This document shows positions 43,130 to 52,516 of a stretch of 64,000 nt of DNA, one piece after another (position 1 is the stretch's first letter; each line of letters begins with the position of its first letter). The position numbers and the translations under genes were made by a program. The DNA lies in contig JAFLUY010000002.1 of assembly GCA_022508565.1 (NCBI GenBank), forward strand, positions 32,001-96,000, read 5' to 3'. A model generated the notes under the pieces. The model was not told the DNA's origin, ran no database searches, and worked only from the letters and a program-made list of their open reading frames with translations. The stretch comes from Erysipelotrichales bacterium. GTDB taxonomy: Bacteria > Bacillota_I > Bacilli_A > RF39 > UBA660.

Positions 43130-44164
43130 ATGAAAAAAGTTATATTATTGTTTTTATTTTGTATAATACCAATTAAAGTTAATGCATCTATCTGTGTTAT
43201 GGATATGGACTCTAAAAGACTTCTTTATGGTTCTTCTGAAACACAAGAAAAATTAATTGCATCAACTACTAAAATTATGACTTCTTTAGTAGTAATACAA
43301 AATGTCGATAATCTTGATGAAGAAATTGAAATCACAGAAGCTGTTTTAAAAAGTACAGGCTCAGGTATATATGTTGAAGTTGGGGAACATATAAGTGTTC
43401 TTGATCTTTTATATGGTCTAATGCTAAGAAGTGGAAATGATGCTGCTATCATGCTTGCTGAATATGTTGGTGGATCAATGGAAGGTTTTACTCTTTTAAT
43501 GAATGAATATGCAGCCAACATTGGAATGAAAAATACGAAGTTTATTAATTCATCAGGTTTAGAAGATAATCTAGGAAATGGGAATACTTCTACTTGTTAT
43601 GATATGGCTCTTTTAATGTCAGAAGCTTCCAAAAATGAAATATTAATGAATATTATGGGAACTAAACACCATACAGTTCAAACTGACTATAAGTATTATG
43701 ATTGGTATAACAAAAATAAATTATTAAGTGAATATAAATATACGACTGGAGGTAAAACTGGATATACAAAAAAAGCTTATCGTACTTTAGTTACATCAGC
43801 TACTAAAGATAATAAGAATTTAACAGTTGTAACATTAGATGAGAGAGACGATTTTGAAAAGCATAAAAATAAATATACGGAATACTTTAAAAAATATAAA
43901 TTAGTTAATGTTGTTAATAAAAAAACATTCTTAAAAAAAGAAGGATATGAAGTAAAAAATGATATAAATATGTTGCTTTTAAATTCTGAAATCAAAAAAG
44001 TTAAAGTAGATGTTTATTATACAAGTGATGCAAGAAATAGAGCCGGTTATGTTACAGTCTCCTTAAATGGTGTAGAGTATTTTAAAGAAAATATATATAA
44101 AAGAGAAAAGAAAGTAAATACCTTATCTAAAGTAAAAGACATATTAACAAAATTATTTAATTGA
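43130..44164 (+). CDS. dacF: D-alanyl-D-alanine carboxypeptidase (DacF/PBP5-like)
   Basis: 344 residues. It trims the terminal D-Ala of peptidoglycan stem peptides outside the membrane. Signal peptide to about VNAS (20). Active-site triads: S45-T-T-K48, S101-G-N103 and K209-T-G211. The C-terminal beta domain of PBP5 is short, and an amphipathic C-terminus may attach it. No ribosome-binding site is visible. TATAAT ends about 8 bp before the ATG, which suggests a leaderless transcript. Its presence argues for a real cell wall. Confidence 0.9.
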   Translation: MKKVILLFLFCIIPIKVNASICVMDMDSKRLLYGSSETQEKLIASTTKIMTSLVVIQNVDNLDEEIEITEAVLKSTGSGIYVEVGEHISVLDLLYGLMLRSGNDAAIMLAEYVGGSMEGFTLLMNEYAANIGMKNTKFINSSGLEDNLGNGNTSTCYDMALLMSEASKNEILMNIMGTKHHTVQTDYKYYDWYNKNKLLSEYKYTTGGKTGYTKKAYRTLVTSATKDNKNLTVVTLDERDDFEKHKNKYTEYFKKYKLVNVVNKKTFLKKEGYEVKNDINMLLLNSEIKKVKVDVYYTSDARNRAGYVTVSLNGVEYFKENIYKREKKVNTLSKVKDILTKLFN

Positions 44165-44206
44165 TAAAGACTGAATTATATAATATAATCTTATTTAGGT
44201 GATATC

Positions 44207-44830
44207 ATGAGAACTGTAGTAAAAAAATTTGAAAGACAAGAATTATTTGATCATTACAATTGTAAACAAAACCCATTTAGTTTCGTTACAACTAAGTTAG
44301 ATATAACTAAGGCATATAATTATTCGCGAAAGCATAAAAATTTATATGCAGTTCTTTGTTATACATTTACAGTTGCAATGAATAGAGTTGAGAATTTTAA
44401 ATATACATATGAAGATGGGCAAATAATTAAATATGATCAACTTAATCCAGTTTATACTGAGTTGTTAGATTCAAAAGATGTATCTTTTATTGGATGTAAG
44501 TTGGGTAACTCGCTAGAAGAATTTATTGAATTAAACAAAGTTGCAAAACAAAAATTTAAAGAAACACAAAATGTTGTAGAAATTGATGATAAAGAATGTG
44601 GAGAAATTTGGTTTTCATGTCTTCCTTGGTTTAAGTTTACTGGTGTAGTTCCGCCATACGACCCATCAATAACTATTCCACAAATTATTTGGGATAAATA
44701 TGAAATTGTTGATAATCATGTTTATGTAAATGCGTTGATTATTGCGCATCATGGATTTGTTGATGGATACCATATTGGACAACTTATTGAGTGTATTAAT
44801 GAAGAATTAGATAAAATAAGCGAAGATTAA
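44207..44830 (+). CDS. CAT-like O-acetyltransferase
   Basis: 207 residues, near the size of type A chloramphenicol acetyltransferase (about 215). The signature HHGFVDGYHIGQLI carries the catalytic pair H181/H182 and D186 (HHxxxDG). N-terminal FERQELFDHYN and YAVLCYTFTVAMNR also match. Similar genes that do not give chloramphenicol resistance are common, so resistance cannot be concluded. GGTGATATC start; own terminator. Confidence 0.85.
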   Translation: MRTVVKKFERQELFDHYNCKQNPFSFVTTKLDITKAYNYSRKHKNLYAVLCYTFTVAMNRVENFKYTYEDGQIIKYDQLNPVYTELLDSKDVSFIGCKLGNSLEEFIELNKVAKQKFKETQNVVEIDDKECGEIWFSCLPWFKFTGVVPPYDPSITIPQIIWDKYEIVDNHVYVNALIIAHHGFVDGYHIGQLIECINEELDKISED

Positions 44831-44846
44831 TCTCTTCGCTTTTATT
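44818..44846 (+). terminator. Terminator of the CAT-like gene
   Basis: AAGCGAAGA (44818-44826) / TCTTCGCTT (44833-44841) and a T-rich tail, overlapping the gene end. Confidence 0.85.
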
Positions 44847-44889
44847 TACTAATTATTTTTTTCTTGGTAAAATATACTTAGGTGGTTAT

Positions 44890-45603
44890 ATGGAAAGGTT
44901 ACAAAAAGTTATTGCCGAATCTGGATATTGTTCAAGAAGAAAAGCAGAAGAATTAATTAGTTCTGGAAAAGTTTCAGTTAATGGTAGTATTGTTAGTGAA
45001 CTTGGAACAAAAGTATCTGGAGATGATATAATCTTAGTAGAAAATAATCCAATTAAAAAAGAAGATAAAGTTTATTATCTATTAAATAAACCACGCGGAG
45101 TTGTCTCAACTGTAGATGATGAATTTGATCGAAAAAAAATTACAGATTTAATTGATACAGATAAACGTATTTATCCTGTCGGAAGATTAGATTATGATAC
45201 AACTGGTATAATTATTTTGACTAATGATGGTGAGCTTGCCAATATTCTTATGCATCCCTCTAAAAGTGTCGAAAAAACTTATGTAGCCAAATTAAATAAA
45301 GTAATAACGCCTAAGGATCAAATGATTTTAAAAAGCGGAGTTAAAATCGATGATGTAAAATGTATACCAACAAGAGTTAAAGTAAAAAATGTTGATACAA
45401 AAAAAGATACATGTCTTGTTGAAATAACAATTGTAGAAGGACGCAACCACATTGTAAAAAGAGTATTTGAAAGTCTAGGATATTTAGTAGATAAGCTGAC
45501 AAGAACTGAATATGCATTTTTAAGGCTTGATAATTTAAAAAGTGGAGAGTATAGAGAACTAACAACTAAAGAAGTTAAAAAACTCTATGAATACAAAAGA
45601 TAA
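44890..45603 (+). CDS. rluB: 23S/16S rRNA pseudouridine synthase, RsuA/RluB family
   Basis: 237 residues. N-terminal S4 RNA-binding domain (LQKVIAESGYCSRRKAEELI), then catalytic core with YPVGRLDYDTTGIIILTNDGE, the Asp being the nucleophile, and EGRNHIVKRVFESLG. RluB, RluE and RsuA cannot be told apart surely; RluB-type is commonest in this group. Its stop overlaps the next RNA methyltransferase start, pointing to an rRNA-modification operon. Confidence 0.88.
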   Translation: MERLQKVIAESGYCSRRKAEELISSGKVSVNGSIVSELGTKVSGDDIILVENNPIKKEDKVYYLLNKPRGVVSTVDDEFDRKKITDLIDTDKRIYPVGRLDYDTTGIIILTNDGELANILMHPSKSVEKTYVAKLNKVITPKDQMILKSGVKIDDVKCIPTRVKVKNVDTKKDTCLVEITIVEGRNHIVKRVFESLGYLVDKLTRTEYAFLRLDNLKSGEYRELTTKEVKKLYEYKR

Positions 45604-46787
45604 TGAAAATTGAAAAGTTAGATAATAAGGGAAGAGGAATAACTTACTATAATAATTTAATAACATTTGTTGAAAATGCGTTACCTAGTGAAGATGTTGA
45701 AATTGAAATAAAACAAGAAAACAAGAAATTCTATCTAGCAGAAGCAACATCAATTAAAACAGAAAATAAAAATAGAACAATTCCTAAGTGCCCTTATTAT
45801 AAAGAATGTGGTGGTTGTAATCTTTTACATATAAACTCTGAATATGAAGATGAGTATAAAGAAACTAAAGTGAGTGAAATATTAAAAAAATATGCCAATG
45901 TTGATATGTCTATAAAAACAATTAAAAATGATAAAGAATTATTTTATAGAAACAAAATTAGTTTAAAAATAGAAAATGGCAACTTTGGTTATTATAATAG
46001 TTCAACTCACGAATTATGCTCTATTAATAATTGTTTAATTGCAAGCTCTGCTATTAATGATTTTTTAAAGAAAAAAGAAATATTAAATATAAAAAATGGA
46101 TCTATAACTATTAGGTCTAACTATAAGAATGAATTAATGTTAATAATTACAACAGATGATAAAATGAGTATAGATTTAGAAAATTTACCGAGTAATGTTG
46201 TAAGTGTTATTTTAAATAATAAGTGTTTAACTAAAGATAATTTCTTTTATGATAAAATTGATGATTTTGAATTTAAGGTATCTTATGATTCATTCTTTCA
46301 AGTTAACAACTATATGGCAGGATGTATTTTTAAAATATTAAGAAATAATTTAAGTGGTAAAAATTTACTTGATTTATACTGTGGTGTAGGAACACTAGGA
46401 TTAGCTTTAAAAGATAATTTTAAAAATATTTATGGTATTGAAAAAGTTAAGAATGCTATTATAGATGCAAAATATAATGCTAAAATTAACAATGTTAACA
46501 ATGCCAAATACTATGCAGGAGATACAGTTAGAGTTTTAAAAGATTTGAATGAGACTTTTGATACAGTAGTTGTTGATCCACCAAGAAGTGGACTAAATGA
46601 AGAAACTATAAAGTTATTACTTGAAATAAACCCAAAAACAATTTGTTATGTATCATGTGATCCAATGACTTTAGCAAGAGATTTAAAAATACTAAAAGAA
46701 AATTATAATGTTAAAAAGATTAATGTTTTAAACATGTTTCCTAATACCTATCATGTCGAAACATTAGTTATATTAAATAGAAAATAA
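45603..46787 (+). CDS. rlmD: 23S rRNA (uracil-5)-methyltransferase, RlmD/TrmA family
   Basis: 394 residues. Short TRAM-like start (KLDNKGRGITYYNN), a [4Fe-4S] motif CPYYKECGGC with a later Cys in the LCSINNC segment, SAM motif LLDLYCGVGTLGL, DPPRSGL and the catalytic CYVSCDPMTLARDL. Family members methylate U747 or U1939 of 23S rRNA (RlmCD in Gram-positives). It is somewhat shorter than the usual 440-460. ATG overlaps the RluB stop. Confidence 0.9.
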   Translation: MKIEKLDNKGRGITYYNNLITFVENALPSEDVEIEIKQENKKFYLAEATSIKTENKNRTIPKCPYYKECGGCNLLHINSEYEDEYKETKVSEILKKYANVDMSIKTIKNDKELFYRNKISLKIENGNFGYYNSSTHELCSINNCLIASSAINDFLKKKEILNIKNGSITIRSNYKNELMLIITTDDKMSIDLENLPSNVVSVILNNKCLTKDNFFYDKIDDFEFKVSYDSFFQVNNYMAGCIFKILRNNLSGKNLLDLYCGVGTLGLALKDNFKNIYGIEKVKNAIIDAKYNAKINNVNNAKYYAGDTVRVLKDLNETFDTVVVDPPRSGLNEETIKLLLEINPKTICYVSCDPMTLARDLKILKENYNVKKINVLNMFPNTYHVETLVILNRK

Positions 46788-46800
46788 AGGAGAGATTATT

Positions 46801-47541
46801 ATGTTAGAAGAAAAGGTTGCAATTATAACAGGAGGTACAAGAGGAATAGGGTTAGAAATAGCTCGTGTTTTTTTAGAAAATAAAGCGAAAGTTGTAATAT
46901 TTGGATCCAAGGAAGAAACAGTTAATGCTGCACTTGAAACTTTAAGATGCGAAAATGAAACTTTCAACGTAATTGGATATCATCCAAATTTAACAAACAT
47001 AGAGGAGCTAGAAAATACTTTTAGTGAAATCGAAAAAAGCTTCGGACACATTGATATTTTAGTTAATAATGCTGGCTTATCTTCAAAAACTAAAATACTA
47101 GATTACACTATTGATGAGTATGATAAGATAAGTGATTTAAATATTAAGTCAGTATTTACTTGTTCAAAAGTTGCTGTTAAATATTTGAAAGAGTCAAAAG
47201 GCGTAATACTAAATACAAGTTCAATGGTGAGTATCTATGGTCAACCATCAGGTGTTATGTATCCAGCAAGTAAATTTGCTGTAAATGGAATAACAAAATC
47301 ACTTGCTCGTGAACTTGCACCAATGGGTATAAGAGTTAATGCAGTTGCTCCTGGTATTACTAATACAGATATGGTAGCTGCTTTACCAAAAGAAATGATT
47401 GAACCATTAATTCAAACCATTCCATTAGGTAGAATTGGAGAACCAAGAGATATAGCGAATGCCTTCCTTTTCTTGGCAAGTGATTTAGCAAGTTATATCA
47501 CTGGTGTTGTTCTAAGTGTCGATGGAGCAGCAAGAAGTTAA
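46801..47541 (+). CDS. fabG: 3-oxoacyl-ACP reductase FabG-like SDR
   Basis: 246 residues, exact family length. Rossmann motif ITGGTRGIGLEIA, NNAG, catalytic Y154-P-A-S-K158 and PGITNTDM. FabG reduces 3-oxoacyl-ACP with NADPH in fatty-acid elongation. No other fab gene adjoins it, so a different SDR substrate is possible. GGAGA start 13 bp after the methyltransferase gene; terminator directly after. Confidence 0.8.
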   Translation: MLEEKVAIITGGTRGIGLEIARVFLENKAKVVIFGSKEETVNAALETLRCENETFNVIGYHPNLTNIEELENTFSEIEKSFGHIDILVNNAGLSSKTKILDYTIDEYDKISDLNIKSVFTCSKVAVKYLKESKGVILNTSSMVSIYGQPSGVMYPASKFAVNGITKSLARELAPMGIRVNAVAPGITNTDMVAALPKEMIEPLIQTIPLGRIGEPRDIANAFLFLASDLASYITGVVLSVDGAARS

Positions 47542-47572
47542 AAAAATTCATTTTTATGAATTTTTTTTAATG
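47542..47572 (+). terminator. Terminator after fabG
   Basis: AAAAATTCA / TGAATTTTT hairpin with a T-run. Confidence 0.8.
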
Positions 47573-47615
47573 AATGTATCTTGAAGGTATGTTATAATTT
47601 TATTAGGGTGGTTTT

Positions 47616-48203
47616 ATGAGTAAGCTAAGTAATACCATTACCATGTTGGAACTTTTAAGTACCGGAAAAAAATATAACGTGAATGAACTTGCTGAAATTC
47701 TTGAAGTAACTCCAAGGATGGTTAGAAGTTATAAAGAGGATTTAGAAAAAGCAGGAATTTATATTGATTCTCTTAGAGGTCCATATGGAGGTTATGTCTT
47801 AAACCAAAATATAAAATTACCAAGAAGAAAATTTAAGAAAGATGATTTTGAATTTTTAACTAATTTAAATGTACCTCAAAACGAGCAAAAAAGACTTTTA
47901 GAAATCGCTGATAAAGTAAGAGGTATTTATTTTGGTTCAGAATCAGAAACAGCTGAATTAAATTCTTCAACAAAAAATTATTATAATATTTTAGTTCGTG
48001 CTATTAAGGAAAGAAGAAAAGTTTACCTTAGGTATTATTCTTATAATAAAGGTGAAAATGGAAGAATAATTCATCCATTTGATATGTTTAATACATCATC
48101 TGGTTGGGGTGTATCAGCATATTGTGAATTAAGAAATGATCTTCGTCACTTTGAATTAAAAAGAATTAACGAAATAAAATTATTAGATGATTTTTTTGAA
48201 TAA
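47616..48203 (+). CDS. HTH-WYL transcriptional regulator
   Basis: 195 residues. N-terminal HTH_11 (about 5-60: TMLELLSTGKKYNVNELAEI then VTPRMVRSYKEDLEKAGI), wing, and a shortened WYL-type ligand domain (RKVYLRYYSYN; later HPFDMFNTSSGWGVSAYCEL). The C-terminal extension of larger WYL proteins is missing. WYL proteins bind nucleic acids or small ligands. Extended -10 TGTTATAAT and GGTGG site are visible upstream; it leads the following three-gene set. Confidence 0.8.
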   Translation: MSKLSNTITMLELLSTGKKYNVNELAEILEVTPRMVRSYKEDLEKAGIYIDSLRGPYGGYVLNQNIKLPRRKFKKDDFEFLTNLNVPQNEQKRLLEIADKVRGIYFGSESETAELNSSTKNYYNILVRAIKERRKVYLRYYSYNKGENGRIIHPFDMFNTSSGWGVSAYCELRNDLRHFELKRINEIKLLDDFFE

Positions 48204-48230
48204 AAAACAAAGATAGAAATGGAAGTAGTT

Positions 48231-49001
48231 ATGAAAAAAGATCAACATGTAAAAACATCGATGGCAGACGGTGCAAATTCTTGTATGGAGACATATATAA
48301 GAAATGCCGGAATAAGAAATGTAGATGAAATCACTGTAGTAGATGAATTTAATCCACAAGATCCTGAACCTTTAAATGTTCACGATTACTATTATGAATA
48401 TTTAAGATTTAGGATAAATCAACTTACTACTATTAATGTTGGACTAGAAGTTGTTTTATCTGAAGAAAGTAAAAAAGATATTACAGAAGCTGTATCAAAA
48501 TACAATTTTGATTTAGTTGTTGGTTCTACTGATCCAACCCCAATGTCAGCAACTTGTGAAGATGCATATCAAGAGTATTTAGAAAATGTTTTAGAAAACA
48601 TTAGAATATACAAAGATGAAATCGATGTTATTAGTTCTCAAATTGATATGATAAGCACTGCAACTAATAATCCAAATATTGATTTAAAACCATACCAAAA
48701 TATAATAGATGAAATATTAAAAACTTTGATTGAAAATAATATTGGTATAGAAGTAAATTCATCAACTTTTGAAGATTCAGGTTTAATTAATAATCCATCT
48801 ATCCAAATACTAAAAAGATATAGAGAATTGGGTGGTAACATTATAACTATTGGAAGCTATGCATGTTCAGTAGATGATTTATCATTATATTTTGAACATG
48901 TATATAAAGTACTAGAAAATTTAGGTTTCCAGGCTATAAGCCAATTCCATAAACATAAACCAGAACAAATAGAAATAAAGAGGTTTAGAAGAGCAGTATG
49001 A
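48231..49001 (+). CDS. PHP-fold (histidinol-phosphatase-like) protein with lost metal ligands
   Basis: 256 residues. ATG 48231 has GGAAG before it. The length and strand order match PHP-type histidinol phosphatases, but the metal-binding motifs are altered: N-terminal DxHxH reads D4-Q-H-V-K8, the TEH step is VDE, the GSVH region is GSTDP, and the GSDAH region is GSYACS. The fold can still bind a ligand, but trinuclear catalysis is unlikely. No his gene is nearby. It overlaps the M16-like gene by 4 bp. Confidence 0.55.
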   Translation: MKKDQHVKTSMADGANSCMETYIRNAGIRNVDEITVVDEFNPQDPEPLNVHDYYYEYLRFRINQLTTINVGLEVVLSEESKKDITEAVSKYNFDLVVGSTDPTPMSATCEDAYQEYLENVLENIRIYKDEIDVISSQIDMISTATNNPNIDLKPYQNIIDEILKTLIENNIGIEVNSSTFEDSGLINNPSIQILKRYRELGGNIITIGSYACSVDDLSLYFEHVYKVLENLGFQAISQFHKHKPEQIEIKRFRRAV

Positions 49002-50242
49002 AAAGAGTAAAATTATCAACAGATGTTAAAGTTGTAAAATCTAAAGACATTAACACATTAGAATTTAGACTTATATTTCCAATAAAATACGATAAGGATA
49101 ATCATTTCTTTATCTCTCTTTTGCGTCTTATATTAACAACATATAATCACGAGATTAGAGATTATGGAGCATTTAGAAAAGAAAAATTAAAGAACACTAT
49201 ATTGGACCTTGGTCTATTTGAAAATTCCATTGTTGATAATACTTACTTAGTCTACTGTTTTAGTTTGCCACGTGAAGGATTAATAAGTGATTTTGATTTA
49301 GAAAAATCATTTGAGTTTGCTATTTACTCGCTTTTACATCCTGCATGTGACAATGGCGAATTTGATATCAATATATTCAATTATGAAAAAGAATATATTT
49401 ACAATAAATATCTTTCTTCATTAGACGGTATTTACGCATCTAATGCTAATGCCTTTTATGAGGAAATTGATCCAGAAAATGAACTTGGTAACACTCATGA
49501 ACAAGATGGAGAAGTTTTAAGAAAATTAGATAGTAAGAGCCTTTATGAATTTTATAAAAAGAATATTTTAGATAACACATTCCTTCCATATGTTTATGGA
49601 AATATAAGTGAAGCAAAAGCTAAAAAATTATTTGAAAAATATATACCACAAGAAAAAAAGAGTATTAGCTTTAATATAAATTACTTTAAACCGCTTCCAA
49701 TGAAGGAACAGTCCTATAAAGAAGTAATTACTAACTATAATCAATCTGAATTATTTTTAGAATATCAAATAGAAATGGAAGAAAGAGAAAAAAAATATTT
49801 TTCGACTCTTTCTAATATTTTAAATGGACCAGAAAATAATTTAATTTTTAATGCATTAAGAATTAAGAATAATCTTGTCTATGATTCGAGATTTAGTTCT
49901 TTCTCATCTCGTGCTATGTTTGTAATTATAGCTTTTATTCCAAGTGATAAATATAAAGAGACAAAGAAAATTATTAAAGATATTTTTGTGTGTCTTAAAG
50001 ATAAAGAATATTTAACCAATTGCTTAAATAAGTTAATTAAAGGTTTAGAAGTTGATTTACTAAAAGAACTTGATGGTAATTCTAAACCATTAAATGACGC
50101 AATAAACAAAGATTTAAAAATCATCTCAACTGAAGAATTAATTAAGGACACTAAATCTATTAAGGTTGAAGAATTAATTAGTTTTATTGATCGTCTAAAA
50201 CTAACAAATGAGATGTTCTTTAGAGGTGATAAAAATGATTAA
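48998..50242 (+). CDS. M16-like protein without zinc motif (YmfF-like)
   Basis: 414 residues, the size of one M16 peptidase chain. It has the LuxS/MPP-like fold sequence pattern (DLGLFENSIVDNTYLVYCFS; YNQSELFLEYQIEM; LFNALR-like NLIFNALRIKNNLVYDSRF, which matches the M16 substrate-binding R-Y region), but no HxxEH. In Bacillus, YmfF/YmfH form such an active/inactive pair. It overlaps the active gene by 8 bp. Confidence 0.7.
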   Translation: MKRVKLSTDVKVVKSKDINTLEFRLIFPIKYDKDNHFFISLLRLILTTYNHEIRDYGAFRKEKLKNTILDLGLFENSIVDNTYLVYCFSLPREGLISDFDLEKSFEFAIYSLLHPACDNGEFDINIFNYEKEYIYNKYLSSLDGIYASNANAFYEEIDPENELGNTHEQDGEVLRKLDSKSLYEFYKKNILDNTFLPYVYGNISEAKAKKLFEKYIPQEKKSISFNINYFKPLPMKEQSYKEVITNYNQSELFLEYQIEMEEREKKYFSTLSNILNGPENNLIFNALRIKNNLVYDSRFSSFSSRAMFVIIAFIPSDKYKETKKIIKDIFVCLKDKEYLTNCLNKLIKGLEVDLLKELDGNSKPLNDAINKDLKIISTEELIKDTKSIKVEELISFIDRLKLTNEMFFRGDKND

Positions 50243-51476
50243 ACAAGAGACATTTTTACTTAAAAATAAAACTAGATTAGTTCTATCACAAGATAAGAGT
50301 AAGAATCAAACTTATGCAGAAATTATTATCCATTATGGTAGTATGAATTATAAATATCAAGTAGGTAATAAAAAATATAAGATAAAAGAAGGGATTGCTC
50401 ATTTACTTGAACACTATATTGCTGAAAATAGCATATATGGAAATTTACTAGAATATTTAAATGAATCATATGTTGATTTTAATGCTATTACAAGTGCTAA
50501 ATCAACAGCTTTCTATATTAACACAGTATTTGATTTTGAAGAGCATTTAAAAGAGTTAATTAGAATTGTTAATAGTCCAATCTTTGACAGTGATAGACTT
50601 GAGACTACTAAGAAGCCTATTTTAGAAGAAATTAAGAAAACTAGAGATAGAGCATTTAAAAAGTTTTCAGAAAAAATAAATTACTGTACATATCGTGATA
50701 CTAAATTTCGTGAAACAATAGGTACAGAAAAAACAGTAAATAGTATAACAATAGCTGATTTAAAACAAGTATTTAAAACTTTTTATCAACCAGCTAATCA
50801 AACTATATTTATTGCTGGTAATTTTGATATAAAAAAGATTAGTAAATTGATTGAAGAAACATATGATGAATTAAATATAGATAATTGTGATTACTCTATA
50901 TTGGATAAAAAAGAAACAGCACGTATAGCACATAAGAAAGGACATGTAATTGATCCAGAGTTTGATAGCGTTGTTAATCTTTCATTTAAAGTTGATATTA
51001 GTTCTTTAACTCCAAAAGAAAGAGTAAAAGCAACATTCTATTTAAGTCACTTCTTTGATTATAATTTTAATGATGGTTCAAAAGTGTATAAAGAGTTATC
51101 TCAATCTAAAGATACATGTTATAGTATTACAAAATCATCATCATTCTTTATTAAAGATCTATGTATTATTGATATTGGTATGTATGGCACAAATGTAAAG
51201 AAATTTAAAAAGTTAGTCTTTGATGTTTTAAAGAACAAATATGCTGATAAAGAAATGTTTGAACTTTGGAAAAAAGAAACATTGATTAATTTAATCATAA
51301 GAGAAAACAGAGTTTATACTTCTGGAAGAGCTTATTTAGATAATATTGAAACATTTGAATATTTTTCTAATGATTCAATTGAAGATATAGAAAAATTTAG
51401 TTTCAGTGATTATAAGGAATTCCTAAACAAATTAGACTTCAGTAATTATTGCGTAATAACACAAACAAAAAAATAA
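50235..51476 (+). CDS. M16 zinc peptidase (YmfH-like)
   Basis: 413 residues. ATG 50235 follows GAGGTGATA inside the preceding gene. The inverted zinc motif H56-L-L-E59-H60 is intact (GIAHLLEHYI), with a further acidic ligand in KKPILEEIKKTRD. The C-terminal half lacks the motif, as usual. Predicted heterodimer with the preceding protein; substrate unknown. In Bacillus the pair lies near ymfI/fabG-like and cell-shape genes, as here with an SDR upstream. Confidence 0.8.
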   Translation: MIKQETFLLKNKTRLVLSQDKSKNQTYAEIIIHYGSMNYKYQVGNKKYKIKEGIAHLLEHYIAENSIYGNLLEYLNESYVDFNAITSAKSTAFYINTVFDFEEHLKELIRIVNSPIFDSDRLETTKKPILEEIKKTRDRAFKKFSEKINYCTYRDTKFRETIGTEKTVNSITIADLKQVFKTFYQPANQTIFIAGNFDIKKISKLIEETYDELNIDNCDYSILDKKETARIAHKKGHVIDPEFDSVVNLSFKVDISSLTPKERVKATFYLSHFFDYNFNDGSKVYKELSQSKDTCYSITKSSSFFIKDLCIIDIGMYGTNVKKFKKLVFDVLKNKYADKEMFELWKKETLINLIIRENRVYTSGRAYLDNIETFEYFSNDSIEDIEKFSFSDYKEFLNKLDFSNYCVITQTKK

Positions 51477-51494
51477 ATCTTATGATTTATTTTT
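51471..51494. terminator. Bidirectional terminator
   Basis: A perfect 9-bp stem AAATAAATC (51471-51479) / GATTTATTT (51484-51492) between convergent genes. Confidence 0.85.
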
Positions 51495-52397
51495 TTAATG
51501 CTTATAAAAGTTTCTTGGAACATAAATAATTCGCTGTAAATCTCCAAAGTCTTTTCTTTCTAATTTTTCGGCAGTGGTACCAAACGATAACATATCAATA
51601 AATTTATTTTGAGATTCACTTAGTTTATTAGGGACTTGTTTAGATAGATTAGAAATCTTATTATTAAGTACTGATAATCGCGAATTTGGAATACTTTCCC
51701 TAAGATCATAAAGATATTTACAAATCTCCGTAAAATATTCAGTTACTAATCCTTTCTTCTTTTTGCTTTCATCAAATATGTTTTCTAAACTAAAATATGG
51801 ATTGATTTTTAACATTTGATAAATATATTCTTTTATATACATATAGCAGTTATATGTTCCTTCACAATCTTCTTTTACTTGTTCATCAGAAAAGAATTCA
51901 TCTAAGTAACTAAAGTAGTCAGTACGTTCCATTAATTCTTTAACAAGATTATTTTTTCTGATATCAATAGATGAAGTATACATAGCAGTGTCAGGTTGAT
52001 AAGTATAACCTATATTATATACATCGCTAAAAGTCATCATATTATTAATATTATATACTGCAGATGCTAATTCTTTAACCTCCTTATTAGCATAAATTAA
52101 TACAGACTTATCTAAATTTCTTATATAACTAGGCAGACCTTTATTATTACCTGGTCCTTTAAATCCTAGATCTATTAAGAATTTTAATTCATCTATTTTT
52201 AAATTCTTCGCTATATCTTCATATTTTTCGCGTAGTTCTTCATTAATATATATCTCTCTGCTACTTGAATATAACGGACTATCATTATCACTTAATATAT
52301 TAGCTATACAAGTTAAGAGATTTTGATCTTCACAAACATCTTGTAGAGCCAGTAACTGTTCTTTATTTAAAGTATCCAAAAAATTATATTTTCCCAT
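51495..52397 (-). CDS. Hypothetical protein, 300 aa
   Basis: Not recognised. ATG 52397 (MGKYNFLDTL) is chosen because AAGGAAAG lies just before; the 18 extra codons upstream are unlikely. The first part (LNKEQLLALQDVCEDQNLLTC) may be a small helical domain. The protein is charged, helical and soluble. A repeated pattern of short helices with DxxSVL and LDEFFSDEQV is seen. No catalytic motif. Divergent from the SIS gene, from which it is separated by 119 bp. Confidence 0.55.
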   Translation of the reverse strand: MGKYNFLDTLNKEQLLALQDVCEDQNLLTCIANILSDNDSPLYSSSREIYINEELREKYEDIAKNLKIDELKFLIDLGFKGPGNNKGLPSYIRNLDKSVLIYANKEVKELASAVYNINNMMTFSDVYNIGYTYQPDTAMYTSSIDIRKNNLVKELMERTDYFSYLDEFFSDEQVKEDCEGTYNCYMYIKEYIYQMLKINPYFSLENIFDESKKKKGLVTEYFTEICKYLYDLRESIPNSRLSVLNNKISNLSKQVPNKLSESQNKFIDMLSFGTTAEKLERKDFGDLQRIIYVPRNFYKH

Positions 52398-52516
52398 GAA
52401 CTTTCCTTCTTTTGTAGTTTGTATTATAGGTAAAATAATTTTATTTGTCAATTTATTATATATGGACGATATACTTCCTATTCTCCTTTTATACTTAAAA
52501 TAGGAAGGTGTTAATT

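Noticed and set aside
44207-44830. Chloramphenicol resistance gene
   Set aside because: The CAT motif is present, but the sequence is diverged and sits among housekeeping genes with the same base composition; resistance cannot be claimed.
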